64,000 nt of DNA. It comes from Aphrocallistes beatrix. Taxonomy: Eukaryota; Porifera; Hexactinellida; Sceptrulophora; Aphrocallistidae. The position numbers and the translations under genes were made by a program. Positions 42,954 to 54,309 of this stretch are shown piece after piece. Location: contig OY725489.1 of assembly GCA_963281255.1 (NCBI GenBank), positions 6,324,523 through 6,388,522 on the forward strand. The letters run 5' to 3'. Position 1 is the stretch's first letter, and every line of letters begins with the position of its first letter. The notes beneath the pieces are model-generated. The model worked only from the letters and a program-made list of their open reading frames with translations. It was not told where the DNA came from and did no database searches.

Positions 42954-43818
42954 TCTCACTTTACTCTTTTTTGATTCAAGGATATCACTGGAATAATTCT
43001 CAAGCTACGCTTCATCCATTTGTCGTTTATTATCGGGAAGATGAGGGCCAACTCTGCAATATCAACTTTTGCATCATAAGCGATTGCTTTAAACATGATT
43101 CAGTCGCTGTTCACTCATTTATTGATGTCGTACTTCAATACTTAAACTCACAAACTTGCAAAATACTCTCAAAAGTCTATTTAAGTGACTGAGCAATCTC
43201 ACAATACAAAAATTACAAAAAACGTGTATTCTTATATACCATCAGGAAGATTTCAAATTAGAAGCAGAATGGCATTTCTTTGCCACCTCTCATGGCAAAA
43301 ACGCCTGCGATGGGATTTGTGGTACAGTAAAGAGAGAGGCAGGAAAAGCGAGCCAGGAAATTTTTTTTAACATTTCTAAAGAAGCAGTTGAAATCAATGC
43401 AAGTAAATTGGAAAAAAATACAAAAACATAAAAAAAAAATCAGGAATTCGAAGTTATCATCGCTTCATTCCCAATTTTGACAAAAATTTGATGAGGAGAA
43501 TATCTGGCGATGACAATACAGATGAGGTTAATAGTATCTCACTTGCTACATGTAGTTCTCATCTCGATAAATTTACTCTTGGACAGTTTGTAGTGTGCAG
43601 CTATGATGTTGATCGCTGGATTGGAAATATTAAAGAGCTTTCCTTCGAAATGGAGACGCATTAGTTTCATTCATGCATCCGTAAGTACCTTCAAAGTATT
43701 TCCATTGGCCAGTGAGAGAGGATCTATGCTGGATTCCAGCACAGAACATTATCGCAGCATTAAATCCTCCATTGGTTAGCAAAACAGGAAGGGTGCACCG
43801 TTTATCTCCCCCTGATGA
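42954..43818 (+). pseudogene. Remnant of an unnamed multi-copy invertebrate gene
   Basis: In shifting frames I read QGYHWNNSQATLHPFVVYY, FCIISDCFKHDSVAVHSF, SKVYLSD and AISQYKNYK (to 43220), EAEWHFFATSHGKNACDGI and GTVKREAGKAS (43270-43350), then YHRFIPNFDK (43460), LGQFVVCSYDVDRWIGNI (43580) and MHPXGPSKYFHWPVREDLCW with a tail GRVHRLSPPDE (43675-43815). I recognise this block order from uncharacterised, often multi-copy proteins of arthropods, cnidarians and other invertebrates, but I know of no assigned function; the D...D/H...E-like pattern suggests a nuclease or transposase-type origin, which is inference. At least three frameshifts are present. It directly follows the L2 tail. Confidence 0.65.
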
Positions 43819-45040
43819 AGTGTACAATATAATATAGTGAGTATTAGCTATATTTTGTGTACATTGTCTAACCACTAATTCTAATTAGGACCAGTAATTA
43901 TAAAATAGCAATGATATTCATAATGTGAGGTTTAGCGAATGTTTTAGGATAATAATGTAGGGGATCATTTGGGTGGACCCCCATTTTCCAATTTTATGAA
44001 TTCTATTAACGAATCCTCCCAAATTTGCGAGTGCCCCCTGCCAATTTTAAAAATTTCTAATGGGAAAATACAATTTAGTACCATAGTAAAGTAGGCTGTA
44101 CCAATTCAGTACAAAAATAGATCCTATAATTAAATAGGAGGAAGTTTGGAAGTTGTCCGTACTTTTTGGGTCCCACAATATAGGAATTTCAACTTTTATT
44201 GGGGCCCCCAAACAGAATAATTATGTATATGTATTACTAATCACATAGAGAAATATAAATTGAGACAACAACAATGTTTCATATGGGATGAAGGGGGGCT
44301 GGGTGGGATGTGTCCGAAAGCCGCCTATTTATTATAGTAACGCAAATCTAGAAATTCTTACAGTCGAATAATTTTCACACAGCCAGAAACAACAAATTTA
44401 AGAACATTTTTAAATAGGACATGACCATAATCGCTTCGGATAGTTATAATTAAACCTGTAATCTCATTAAATGCTCGAAAATTATAGGTAACGTAACTTT
44501 AGGTAGTAGTATTAACTTTTTGAAGCAGTATTTATTTGTATTAATCTATAAACTAAGACAGGAAAATTGTCAGATATACAGGACATATATAATGCTTTAA
44601 GGAAAGGTAGGAGTGTTAAATGGAAACCATTTTGGACGTTGAGTTTTTGGTCCTTGAAGAATGACATGAAATATTTTGGATTTCGAAATTTAGGAAGGAA
44701 TAACACATACAGAAATAAGTTGATGGATTTAGTTTTGATATATATTAAATGAGATATTGTACCTAATATCTGAGACAAAAATTAGAAAGATCAATCAACT
44801 AAACGAAGAGTTATTAAAATTTTAAGGTAGGGGGCATCAAAAAATGTGTCTGATCCTTAAAAATTTACAAAATCCCAATGGGGCTGTATCTCAAAAACTA
44901 GTGTGAAATGAAGACTAATATTACGAGTCCTTCCAAAGACAATACAAATATTCTTTGGTGGAAATCTCATAGAAAAATGAGAGATGAGTGTATGACCACT
45001 GGTCGATTCCAAATGGAATGTATAGTATATAGTATATTTG
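43819..45040. other. Unassigned intergenic DNA
   Basis: No coding motif or element end found. Several G/C runs (GGACCCCC, GGGGCCCCC) at 43970-44210. Confidence 0.4.
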
Positions 45041-45045
45041 TAACG

Positions 45046-45528
45046 AATTGATTGAAGAAACTGCAGTTTCAGAAAGCTGATTTTTGGCATGTGGGAGTCT
45101 TTTGGCTATGGCTCCATTAATCTGAGCTTAGACGAAAATGTCGAGTCATCATAGAATTATGACGTCATTGTCACGTTTTTTATAATTAGAAATTTCAGTT
45201 TTTCGACCATAACTCAGCCATTTTAAGTGATAGAAAGCTGAAATTTTAATAAAATGTGCATATTAATATACCTCACCTATGATGTAACTACCATAAAAAA
45301 TAATAACTAATCACTGTATTATGACCTCATCATTACGACGCATTAAAATTTTAAAATTGACAAATCTGGTGATTTTTCGAGTGATAACGATTTTAACACT
45401 AAGATGGACATATTTAGAGATGCATCTCCCTTATAATTAACTAATGTGATCCCAGGCGACCGAAGGGTGCCTCCGGTGGACACGAAGTGTCCGGCAGCCG
45501 CGCAGCGCAAGCAAGTGAAGCGCGATTG
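45046..45528 (+). repeat. Family A repeat, near complete
   Basis: From TAACGAATTGATTGAAG to AAGTGAAGCGCGATTGT; hairpin slightly decayed (GTGGACACGAAGTGTCCGGC). More diverged than the 35-kb copies. Confidence 0.8.
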
Positions 45529-45576
45529 TTTCTCTTAAAATGCTTTGTTTTTGTCACGAGCTATACTAACTTGATA

Positions 45577-45874
45577 CAGTATATCTAACCACTCGAAAAC
45601 CAGGGCACTCCGTAAAACCGGGGTTTTTCAAAGTGGATTGTATGATGGTACTTCTACTACAATTAAATTGAGTCTATGATATGATTTAAACATAATTGCC
45701 TAGGTATAGAAGCTAACTCTTTTTATTCTGTCTACCTAACATGCTTATATTAATTAAACTTATTTGCTTTTCAGCTTCAATTAGCGAAGTGTTCGGATAA
45801 TCGGGTTTGTACTAACCTTATTTAACTTATCCGGAATGTTTTCCAAAGGTGTTCGGATAATCGAGATGTTGCTG
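45577..45874. mobile_element. pogo/Tigger-like MITE
   Basis: The right end, inverted, reads CAGCAACATCTCGATTATCC, with two GTGTTCGGATAATCG-type units; the left end CAGTATATCTAACCACTCG is a poorer match. TA on both sides (45575-45576, 45875-45876). Confidence 0.6.
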
Positions 45875-45898
45875 TATTACTACTATGTGTTACTATGT

Positions 45899-46085
45899 TT
45901 AGTGGCCATCTACTGAAATACCAGGCAACTGTAATCTTTTTTATTTCTCTCCATAACGGATTTTTCGGAAAAAACGTGTGAGATTTATGAAATTTTGATA
46001 GAAAATGTAGAATATTTATGGGCAGAACAAGTTACTATACGATTTTTGTTCCGACACTTTGCGACACAATTGTGCCACTTTATGT
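45899..46085 (+). repeat. Repeat F, copy 2
   Basis: Homologous to 17718-17910 (AGTGGCCATCTACTGAAAT, CTCCATAACGGATTTTTCGG, ACTATACGATTTTTGTTCCG). Confidence 0.65.
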
Positions 46086-46680
46086 ATTTTTGATTAATAC
46101 TCAGAATATATTCAGCTTATTTTTGTAACCTTGACGCGGACATAAAGTAAATAATTCTGAACAAAGTTGCCACAGAAATTGTTTTCCGATCATATCCATA
46201 ATTTTCACTATTTCCATTGTTAACTTAAATTTCAGTCGACAATTATCTTTCAATCTCAATAAATTCGTAACTTATTGCTTATAGTCATACTATAAGTGAT
46301 ACTGGGATTAAATTTGATTTAAAGAAGCAACGTTACTCAAGGAAAACAAATTCGATATGAAATTTGAATCCGACCCATCGTAACCTACTTAAAGCACCAT
46401 GTGTCTGGCCCTCTGCTTTATCATCTTTCGAACTTATTAATTCAAAGCGAGATCTCAAATAGAATAAACGATGGGGAATCGATTTGCTTATTAGTTATTC
46501 TTAATTCGTTTTCATTTTGTATAGTAACATTTAAAACGAGAGAAATCGTGTCAAATAATCTTGGTTCTAATTCATCTTTTATCATTCTACTAGTAGCTAC
46601 TATTGAATAAATAAGTACAAAGTGGTTAGTAACCTGGTTACGTGAAATCAATTGGAGCTAGTTAATTGTGTTTAATTATA
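46086..46680. other. Unassigned intergenic DNA
   Basis: AT-rich; open frames around 46400-46650 overlap on both strands and show no motif. Confidence 0.4.
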
Positions 46681-46681
46681 A

Positions 46682-46974
46682 CAAGCGCGCATCGCTTGCT
46701 TGCGCTGCGCGGCTGGCGGACATTTTGTGTCTGCCGGAGACTCCTCCCTTCGGTCGGCTGGGATCTAAAATTTCAGCTTTCTATCTCTTATAACGGCTGA
46801 GTTATGCTCGAATAACTGTATTGCTTAACTTTTAAAAATGTAACAATGACGTCATAATTCCATGATGAGTAGACATTTCACTATGAGCTCAGAACTTACT
46901 TGAGCCACAGCAAAAAGACTCCGACATGCCAAAAATCAGCTTTCTGCGCCTGGCAGTTTCTTCAATCAATTCGT
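46682..46974 (-). repeat. Family A repeat, internally deleted (tandem copy 1)
   Basis: Starts with the module (GCTTGCGCTGCGCGGCTGG) and ends TTCTTCAATCAATTCGTTA. The central third is deleted. A second A copy in the same orientation follows after only a (TA)n tract. Confidence 0.8.
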
Positions 46975-46990
46975 TATATATATATATATA

Positions 46991-47466
46991 CAAGCGCGCT
47001 TCGCGGCTGGCGGGCACTTTGTGTCCGCCGGAGGCTCCCTTCGGTCGCCTGGAGTCACATTGGTTAATTATAAGGGAGATAACATCTTTAAATATGTCTG
47101 TCCTACTGTGCTAATCGATATCACTCGAAAAATCACCAAATTTGTGAATTTAAAATTTTTTGATGCGTAATGATGACGTCATAACAAAGTGATGAGTCAT
47201 CATTTTTTGATGAAAGTCGCATCATATGTGAGGTATGTTAGTATACAGATTCTATTAAAATTTCAGCCTTCTATCTCCTATAATGGCTGAGTTATGCCAG
47301 AATAACTGTGTTGCTTAACTTTTAAAAATGTGACAATGACGTCATAATTCCATGATGAGTCGACATTTTCGTCTGAGCTCAGAACTTACTGGAGCCATAG
47401 CCAAAAGACTCCCACATGCCAAAAATCAGCTTTCTGCGCCTGGCAGTTTCTTCAATCAATTCGTAA
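46991..47466 (-). repeat. Family A repeat, near complete (tandem copy 2)
   Basis: Starts ACAAGCGCGCTTCGCGGCTG and ends CAATCAATTCGTAACAG, followed by a long (TA)n tract, the 28-base motif and more (TA)n. Confidence 0.85.
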
Positions 47467-47467
47467 C

Positions 47468-47534
<67 letters not shown>

Positions 47535-47559
47535 AATATTAATCGAGTTTTAATAGTAA

Positions 47560-47603
<44 letters not shown>

Positions 47604-47613
47604 GTATATATAT
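47468..47613. repeat. (TA)n microsatellites around the 28-base motif
   Basis: Two TA tracts (about 47468-47533 and 47563-47601) flank the motif at 47538-47565. The Ile/Tyr-rich open frames over it on both strands are artefacts of the repeat. Confidence 0.95.
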
Positions 47614-47665
47614 ACAGTACCCAGACAAAAGTATTTGCACACTTCATTATCTCACATTGATTTAA

Positions 47666-48369
47666 GGTGAGTCTAATCTCAAATATCAACAAATGACTAG
47701 AGCTTATTCAATGTTAATGGTTCATTATACAATACTAAGTGCATTAAAAACGTGTGAGAGGATACGGCTGCGGTAGCTAGTTATACTATAAAAGCGACTT
47801 GGATGATGAATTCATAGTATCATCGAGTCAGTCATAATGTCAAGATTTTAGAAACTTCTAGAATAGATAGAGACGAGATCTAAATTGCGTTATGAAGCAT
47901 ATTCAATAGGGAGTAATTTAAAATTATTTTGATGACATTGAAAGACATTTTTATATTTTTTAATTTTGAAATTATTTAATCACCACGTTGCATTGAAATA
48001 TTTCTGAGTGTTGTCAAAATTCTATAATGCTTTAACACTGAATAAAGACTGCTAAATAATTTAAAATTGTGTATGCAACACTACTATCAATATAAAAACA
48101 AAGAGCTAAGCTCTATCTCTACTACAACCTTATAACTTTGTGACACAATGTACCTCAGTCGTAAAAATTAATATAAAATTTTTTTTTGGAATTTTTGTAC
48201 AAAATTATAAAATGACGTCATCTTTGAAGCCATATAATCACATGAATAATGGAAATTTTTCTTAAAAACTTACAGATAAGCTAGTTCGGATATCAGACTA
48301 TAGAAATATATCAATTTAAAACAAATCTAATATTCATCCCAAATTTCCAATTTTGAGATTAGCCTCACC
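47666..48369. mobile_element. TTAA-flanked MITE
   Basis: The ends GGTGAGTCTAATCTCAAA and, inverted, GGTGAGGCTAATCTCAAA differ at one base; TTAA on both sides (47662-47665, 48370-48373). The uninterrupted site is seen at 10520-10530. Like the element at 25795 it starts with GG and has no coding capacity. Confidence 0.92.
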
Positions 48370-48457
48370 TTAATACTAAATACATACTAAGTATATAGAA
48401 TGCTATGAATGGGTCTATTTATGAAGATTAAAACTCCGAAACGGTAAGTGATACAAC

Positions 48458-49045
48458 TAGGGTTTTTAATCCCGGGATCTCGGTTTGTTTTAGCCCGGGA
48501 TTGTGAATCCCGTGATTCATTTTTCAATCCCGGGACAGATGATTAATGTAGTTTATACGTATATCACACATTTGTTGTAATGTCTATTGGTTTGTAAATA
48601 CAGGGTTTCCCATAATTGGATGAAATAGTGATTCAAAATATATAACACACTTTGATTAATATACTATACAAAGTTGTGATATTAATAATATGGTCAGATT
48701 GAACTTGCAAGAACCTTTCTGATGTATTATAAAAGTGTTTGTATGTGACTCTTACACTTCAAATTTACAATATCTATATGATGGATGAGAAAATCGTTTG
48801 CAAAATTTTGTAGGTGCACTCATTTGGAAATATTTCAAGCGTTCTCTATGTGGGAAATTAGCTCAGTGAATTCATGTAGTAAACAATTTCCGTAATTCAA
48901 AAATAGTCTCATTATATGCACGTTATATATACAAATACTAGCATAACAATTCTTGAAAATTACTAATCCCGCGATCCCGGGATTCAGAATTTGTCAAATC
49001 CCGAAATCCCGGGATTGTAATTTTAGACCGGGATTAAAAACCCTA
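48458..49045. mobile_element. hAT-like MITE with perfect 8-bp target duplication
   Basis: The ends TAGGGTTTTTAATCCCGG are perfect inverted repeats over 18 bases; the octamer GATACAAC is duplicated (48450-48457, 49046-49053), confirmed against the empty site at 10570. Extra CCCGGGAT dyads follow each end. Confidence 0.95.
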
Positions 49046-49186
49046 GATACAACAAATCGGGTTTCAGATTCGAAATCTTCGCATTCGAATTAGTTATTGT
49101 AGGATATTTCTAATCAATGATTAATTCCCAATGTTTTCAAATTATCAATCACTGCCACCTTGTGCCACATATGTCCCTTTTATCCA

Positions 49187-49815
49187 TGCACAGAAAGTTG
49201 ATTTTTGGCATATGGGAGCTTTTGGCTATGGCTCCACTAATTTTTGATCTCCGAAGAAAATGTTGATTCATCATGGAATTATGACGTCACCTTTTTTATT
49301 AGAAATTTCAATTTTTCGACTACACTGCCCTACCAAAAGTATTCGTACACCCCAATAATTCCCATACAATTTGTATAAATCGTATCTATTTTTGGAGTCA
49401 ATAGTAATAAATCAGTAACAGTTGGACTAAATTTGGCTTAAAATACATATTCTACACACGATTTACTCATTGTATAGTGTTTCAAATAAATTACTCTTTT
49501 TAAGTGCCACCAACGCCATAATATATAGTGGCATTAATTTATGATATGTGGCACAATGAAGTAAATATTCAAATATTTATGTTTGAAGGAGAGTAATTGA
49601 GTTGAAAGACTATAAAATGAGTAAATCGAGTGTGTAGAATATGAATTTTAAGCCAAATTTAGTCCAACTGTTACTGATTTATTACTATTGACTCCAAAAA
49701 TAGATACGATTTATACAAATTGTATGGGAATCATCGGGGTGTACGAATACTTTTGGTTGGGTAGTGTATACCTCAGCCAGTTTAAGTGATTTAAGGCTGA
49801 AATTTTGACATTCTG
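49187..49815 (+). repeat. Family A fragment interrupted by a MITE
   Basis: Segments 49187-49320 and 49769-49815 are consecutive parts of A (5' half). Confidence 0.75.
49323..49766. mobile_element. Tc1/mariner-like MITE with ~190-bp inverted repeats
   Basis: The ends CACTGCCCTACCAAAAGTAT and, inverted, CACTACCCAACCAAAAGTAT extend into long inverted arms (for example AAATTTGGCTTAAAAT... on both sides). TA duplications at 49321-49322 and 49767-49768. Confidence 0.92.
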
Positions 49816-49819
49816 ATCT

Positions 49820-50676
49820 TTCTTCATTTGGAGCAGTTTGTTCACATTCCAGAATCTCAGGTACGGACACGAGCTTGCTCCAGCTCTTGGCTATAGTTGA
49901 CGCATCGATTTCTCTCCAGCTTTTGTCTGACATCAAAATAGCATCTAGGATAGTAGCGGTTTTACTGAATTCGACAATGTTCAATCCTACATTATATTTA
50001 ATAAGTCGGCGAAGTAATAAATCACGCTTGCAACGCTTCAAACTTTCCAACACACCCTATCGATAGGATAGATTAACGATGTAGTGTTGAAGGGTAAATA
50101 GATGCTAGATATTTCTCCATCACAGTGCATAGAAATTCGATATTAGGATGAGGGAGCATTATTAAGAAGGAGAATGGCTCGTTTGGGGAGTCCCTTCTCG
50201 GCATCGCGGGACAAATTTATCATGGAACCATGATTTGAAACGGTAGTACTTTTAGCATAGTACTCGACTGGAGAATCATATTTGTCCAAATTTTGAAAAC
50301 AGCGTGGATCAAGAGATTTGTGAATAGAGAGAAGAGGAAATTTGATCGATCCTGAGGCATTTGCAAAAGGGATGACTGCTACGCGATCTTTTGGCGTCTT
50401 AAAACCTCGCTTCTTTTTCTCTGGATGAAACAAGCGTTTTGTTGGGAATAGCTTCCAATACAGTGCAGTTTCATCATAATTGAACAACTGTTCAATGGAC
50501 AGGCCCCTCTCTACAATAATATTTTGAAAGACCTTCCTTGAATGGATCAACACTTGTTTGAAGCTTTTTCCCACAGTATGGACATGATGTACAAGAAATA
50601 GATCAGACAGATTAGTCAGATAAAGAGATTTAACTGGATGACGAATCCTTTCTTCTAAAAGTTTTTTTCGTCTGAT
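49820..50676 (-). pseudogene. Tigger/jerky-type (pogo) transposase remnant
   Basis: Reading the minus strand: HVHTVGKSFKQVLIHSRKVF, then LSIEQLFNYDETALYWKLFP (first catalytic Asp), KKRGFKTPKDRVAVI, FANASGSIKFPLL, DPRCFQNLDK and AILLLNNAPSS, where family members have LLLDNAPxH, so the second Asp reads Asn. After stops the tail continues as YPIDR (third Asp region, frameshifted), GVLESLKRCKRDLLLRRL and ILDAILMSDKSWREI...TIAKSW. It is the catalytic core and C-terminus of a pogo-superfamily transposase; the N-terminal CENP-B-like DNA-binding region is missing. Several lesions make it inactive. Family A fragments in opposite orientations lie on both sides. Confidence 0.85.
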
Positions 50677-50757
50677 GTCAGAACTTAGTGGATCCATAGC
50701 CAAATGACTCCCACATTCCAAAAAAACCAGTTTTCTATACTTCAATCATTTCGTTAT
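50677..50757 (-). repeat. Family A 5'-end fragment, inverted
   Basis: CAGAACTTAGTGGATCCATA through CTTCAATCATTTCGTTATG. It is inverted relative to the A fragment at 49187-49815 across the Tigger remnant. Confidence 0.75.
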
Positions 50758-50781
50758 GTCTATACATGTATATATAGAGAG

Positions 50782-51550
50782 TAGGTTTGGGTTCAAATAC
50801 AATTGTACTTAAGTACTTCTGTACTTAATTAAGTACACATTTTTGAGTACTTGCACTTGTACTTAACCCGCGGTTGGCTAGGAATGTTGAAGGTGAAAAT
50901 GAAAGTACATTGAAAGTGAACTGAAAGTGAAAATGAAAGTGGGGTTTTCTCTATTTATACTTTTGAGACCTAGCCAGGCGAGGGTTAAGTACACATTTTT
51001 TAGTACTTGTACTTGTAATTAATAATCTACGTTTACTCTGGGGTCCAAGGTATAAATAGAAAAATCCCACTTTCATTTTCAATTTCAACTCACTTTCAAT
51101 TCAACATTCCTGGGAAACGTAGGGTTAATTAAGTACTTTTTCGTTTTATCCAATGTACTTGAAATTTAAATTACTTTTTAAGTACATACTTTTCAAGTCT
51201 TTCTAGAGCTTATATTCTTAACTAGAATGAGTGTTGTCAATTAATTGATCAACACTATAGTTTCTATTGTTGATCATTGTAAGCCCACTAGAATATCCTT
51301 GTTGTGTGGTATATTTATTCTTAGGTCTAACACGGATTGATCTTCATTATTCATTTATATTTGTTGTGTTTGAACGTAGAGAACTAATTATCATCTATCA
51401 GCAATATTAATTCCCATTAAATTTCAAAAGTACTTAAAATTGTACTTAAGTACTTTCCGAAAGTACTCATAATTGTACTTAAGTACTTTCATTTCAATTA
51501 TACTTGTACTTGTACTTAAGTACTTTCAAAAGTACTTGAACCCAACCCTG
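50782..51550. mobile_element. hAT-like element rich in AAGTACTT motifs
   Basis: The ends TAGGTTTGGGTTCAA and, inverted, CAGGGTTGGGTTCAA; perfect octamer duplication ATAGAGAG (50774-50781, 51551-51558). About fifteen GTACTTAAGTAC-like motifs cluster at both ends. The inside contains a nested ~100-bp inverted duplication (50868-51135). Non-coding. Confidence 0.92.
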
Positions 51551-51654
51551 ATAGAGAGAGAGAGTACTCCAAAAATTCTTAAGTTTGAATCTTTAGATGC
51601 ACACTCTTACCTTGATCACTAAATATTCAACATAAAAGTTTCAAGCAATTTGCT

Positions 51655-51835
51655 CGTGTCTCAGACGAAAATGTTGACTCATCACGTGGTTATATTTTCT
51701 ATAATTAAAATTCCTGTTTTAGGACCATAACTCTGCCATTATACGTATATCATAAAATGTTGAAATTTGAATCGCTGATTTACAATGACATCCTACATAT
51801 GAATTATCATTATGACCGAATTTACGAGATATTCG
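51655..51835 (+). repeat. Family A fragment
   Basis: CAGACGAAAATGTTGACTCA through the GAAATTTGAAT box; interrupted on the right by family E. Confidence 0.65.
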
Positions 51836-52400
51836 ACAATGTATCATATTGGTCACATTTGGTAATTTGTCGAATATCTCGTAAACCATTGAATTTAGAG
51901 GTCGAAATTATATTATCGCTTAATAGGAAGTAGTATATTCGCTATCAATAGGAATTACATTAGAATGTGTAGCTATTGCAGTTTTCAAGATATAACCCCA
52001 ACCGACCAAAACACGTTTCCATAGCAACACTGGAATGTAGCAACATTCCATGAAAAATTTCCAAATCTTTCGTATTAACCCATTCACATATCAGTTCAAT
52101 GCTAAAAATTTTATAATAAAGACGCTTAGAAGTGCCCCTAAACGGCCTCTGAAAATCACCAAATTTGTCACAAATATAACCTATTGCGCAACCATATGGT
52201 GACTAATCTAAATTTTTACAACGGATATGGGTGCATTGACACCATATTAATATATGCTGGTAATACATTCCTAAGCTCGATTGTGTTTTGTTAATGATTC
52301 AAGGCAGCTCATGCATTAGTTCAACCATCTTCTACCGCATCCCTAGTGCCAAATTTGCAAGTTACTGTGAGGCCTTATATACAGTAGGCTATGGTGATAT
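51836..52400 (-). repeat. Family E repeat (inverted copy)
   Basis: Blocks match 18660-19200 in opposite orientation, including the palindrome around 51850 (ATTCGACAA...TTGTCGAATATCTCG) and TGCTGGTAATACATTCCTAA. A GCCCCTAAACGG(C/T)C block also occurs in the copy at 56480. Confidence 0.65.
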
Positions 52401-52409
52401 AGATTAACA

Positions 52410-52721
52410 CCCACGCTTACCACAGGAATGTGTTGTGTCATTTCCGGTTTAAGCCTTTTTCAATGGCAAAGCCATATAAGTTTGGGGCTACTACGTACTA
52501 TAAATATAAAAAATCCTAAATGCTTCCAGTAGCTAAAATCGATACACATTTACAAGTTCTAACATTTCTACATGACTACAAATTAAAAATACTTACTCGT
52601 ATTTATGATGAAAGTCATCATCACCTTTACCTTTTTGCAATTTTTAAATAATTCCATTTTTCACGGTTTTCCTTCTAAAATATGGCCCAATATGTCAACT
52701 ATTGATGATTGAAACATAGGC
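52410..52721. other. Unassigned; short match to the 6.3-kb region
   Basis: A phrase near 52430-52510 (AATGTGTTGTGTCATTTCCGG and GGCAAAGCCATATAAGTTTG) resembles the inverse of 6290-6360. Nothing else seen. Confidence 0.4.
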
Positions 52722-52795
52722 GCTCAAAGGGCACCTCATACGGATAAAGTGTATGCTGGTCCGCGCAGCGCAAGCAAGCGAAGTTCGTCTGTCAC
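52722..52795 (+). repeat. A/C end module, degraded
   Basis: GGCGCTCAAAGGGCACCTC, a decayed hairpin and GCGCAGCGCAAGCAAGCGAA; probably the lost 3' end of the A copy at 51655. Confidence 0.6.
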
Positions 52796-52799
52796 ATAT

Positions 52800-53200
52800 C
52801 TCTATAAATATTACCAAATAAGTTAATATTTCGATTTTTTTATGATGATGACGTAATAAGTAAATGATGACTCATCATATTCGACCGTGATGATAGCATC
52901 AAATGTAAGATGCTGATATACATCTGCGATTCAAATTTCAACCTTCTGTCATACAACGGCAGAATTATCGCTCAATTTCTAATTTAGTGTGATAATGACG
53001 TCATAATTCCATGCTGTGTCAACATTTTCGTCTGAGACTGGAACTTGCTCGAACCATTCGCAAAATACCGCACTGTACCAAAAATCAACTTTCTGTTCCC
53101 CGCAGTTTCAGAATTTAGTGAAGACCTAGCCAAAAAACTTCCACAAGCCAAAATCAGCTTTATGTGTTCGGCAGTCTCTTCAATCAAGACGAAAGTATCA
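52800..53200 (-). repeat. Family A repeat, diverged, inverted
   Basis: GATGACTCATCA, CAAATTTCAACCTTCTGTCA, ATAATGACGTCATAATTCCA and a doubled 5' end (CAAAAATCAACTTTCTG, then CCAAAATCAGCTTTATG) are recognisable; the GC module is absent at its start. Confidence 0.7.
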
Positions 53201-53236
53201 ACTCATCATGGATTATGACGTCATTGTAGCCTTTTT

Positions 53237-53800
53237 AGTGCAGCTCCTATAGGGAGATGCCCTTATGGCATGAACGAAGTATCTCGTCAGTCCGTATGTA
53301 TGTATGTCCGTACGCGCGCTACTGCGAAATCTAACAGTCCGAATTTTACCAAATTTCGCATGTCGGATCTCTTTATGGTGTAGATGTGCACCGTCAACTT
53401 TTTTTCGCAAAATCTCAACACTTCCGGTTTTTATGAGTATATATTCATATTTTAACACCTCCACTGCAAAGCTTTGTTTAAAGATATAAGTAAGATCTCA
53501 ACGACTAATGTAGGGTATTTCACCACGTAGGATCCGATTTTCGAACTTTGAAAGTAGTAATATGAATATTTTATGAGTTTCTAGCATATGTATATATACA
53601 TATTTTCACACCTTTCGAAAAAATCTTATTTTGAGCCAAAAGCGAGTTCTCAACGGCTCATATAGGATATTTTAATGTGTAGATTCCAAATTTCTTAGAA
53701 TGCCGTAAGATTAGTAATTCACGATGTAATCCGATATTTATATTACATGTTCCTGAGTCACTTCCTGGAGCTGCACTATCGGTCTGTCGACCGACATTTT
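53237..53800 (+). mobile_element. Family B element (HINE-like) inserted in a T-run of A
   Basis: Same ends as the 10711 copy: AGTGCAGCTCC ... GGAGCTGCACTA, stem-loop TCGGTC-TGTC-GACCGA, ACATTTTT. Two internal ~153-bp units instead of three. The A sequence CCTTTTTATAATTAG is split within its T-run, so the insertion point and element limits are fixed to within a few T residues. Confidence 0.7.
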
Positions 53801-53903
53801 TTTATAATTAGAAATTTCCGGTTTTCGACTACAGCTCAGCAATTTCAAGTGAGAGATGGCTGAAATTTAATAGAATATGTATACCTCACATATTATGCAA
53901 CTA

Positions 53904-54309
53904 CAGGTTGACAAATAAGTTCTGTTACAAGCTTGATTAGTTAAAATTCTCTAACTCGAACAAATTTAGGGATTGTTGTGTTTAGATATTGTAATTCGAA
54001 TATCTTCAAAGATGGTAAAATATTTTCGAGTGTAAGACTTAGAACTTTGATTTGCAGGGCGATTTTTGTAAACTTAAATGTGTCCTGACTCACAGCCAAA
54101 ATCAGGACCCACTGGTTTCAAATTAACTTTCCAGAATCAAAATATTCACTTTACAAATCACAGTTCTAAGTATTAGAAACTCGAAAAATATTTGAACTTC
54201 ACTGAAAATAATCGAATCACAATTTCTAAAACCATAATAACTAAGATCGTTTGAATTGAAACAATTTTGTACATAATCAAGCTCGTAACAGAACTTATTT
54301 GTCATCATA
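53904..54309. mobile_element. Mariner-like MITE inserted in family A
   Basis: The inverted ends share TGACAAATAAGTTCTGTTAC and extend inward. It splits the A phrase ACAACTA|TCATCAAAAA at TA (53902-53903, 54310-54311). Arms show further inverted matches (AATTTTGTAC, TCAATTCAAAC-type), non-coding. Confidence 0.85.

Larger units (their letters stand above)
47615..49181 (+). repeat. Repeat H, copy with two nested insertions
   Basis: Segments 47615-47665, 48374-48457 and 49054-49181 join into the same sequence as 10472-10707. The two gaps are filled by a TTAA-flanked and a hAT-type element, each with an exact target duplication. Confidence 0.9.

Noticed and set aside
43815..43840. Second hammerhead-like core (CCTGATGAAG)
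   Set aside because: No GAAA core or complementary stems nearby.
47352..47692. Ile/Tyr-repeat open frames on both strands
   Set aside because: They are translations of (TA)n microsatellite and family A sequence.
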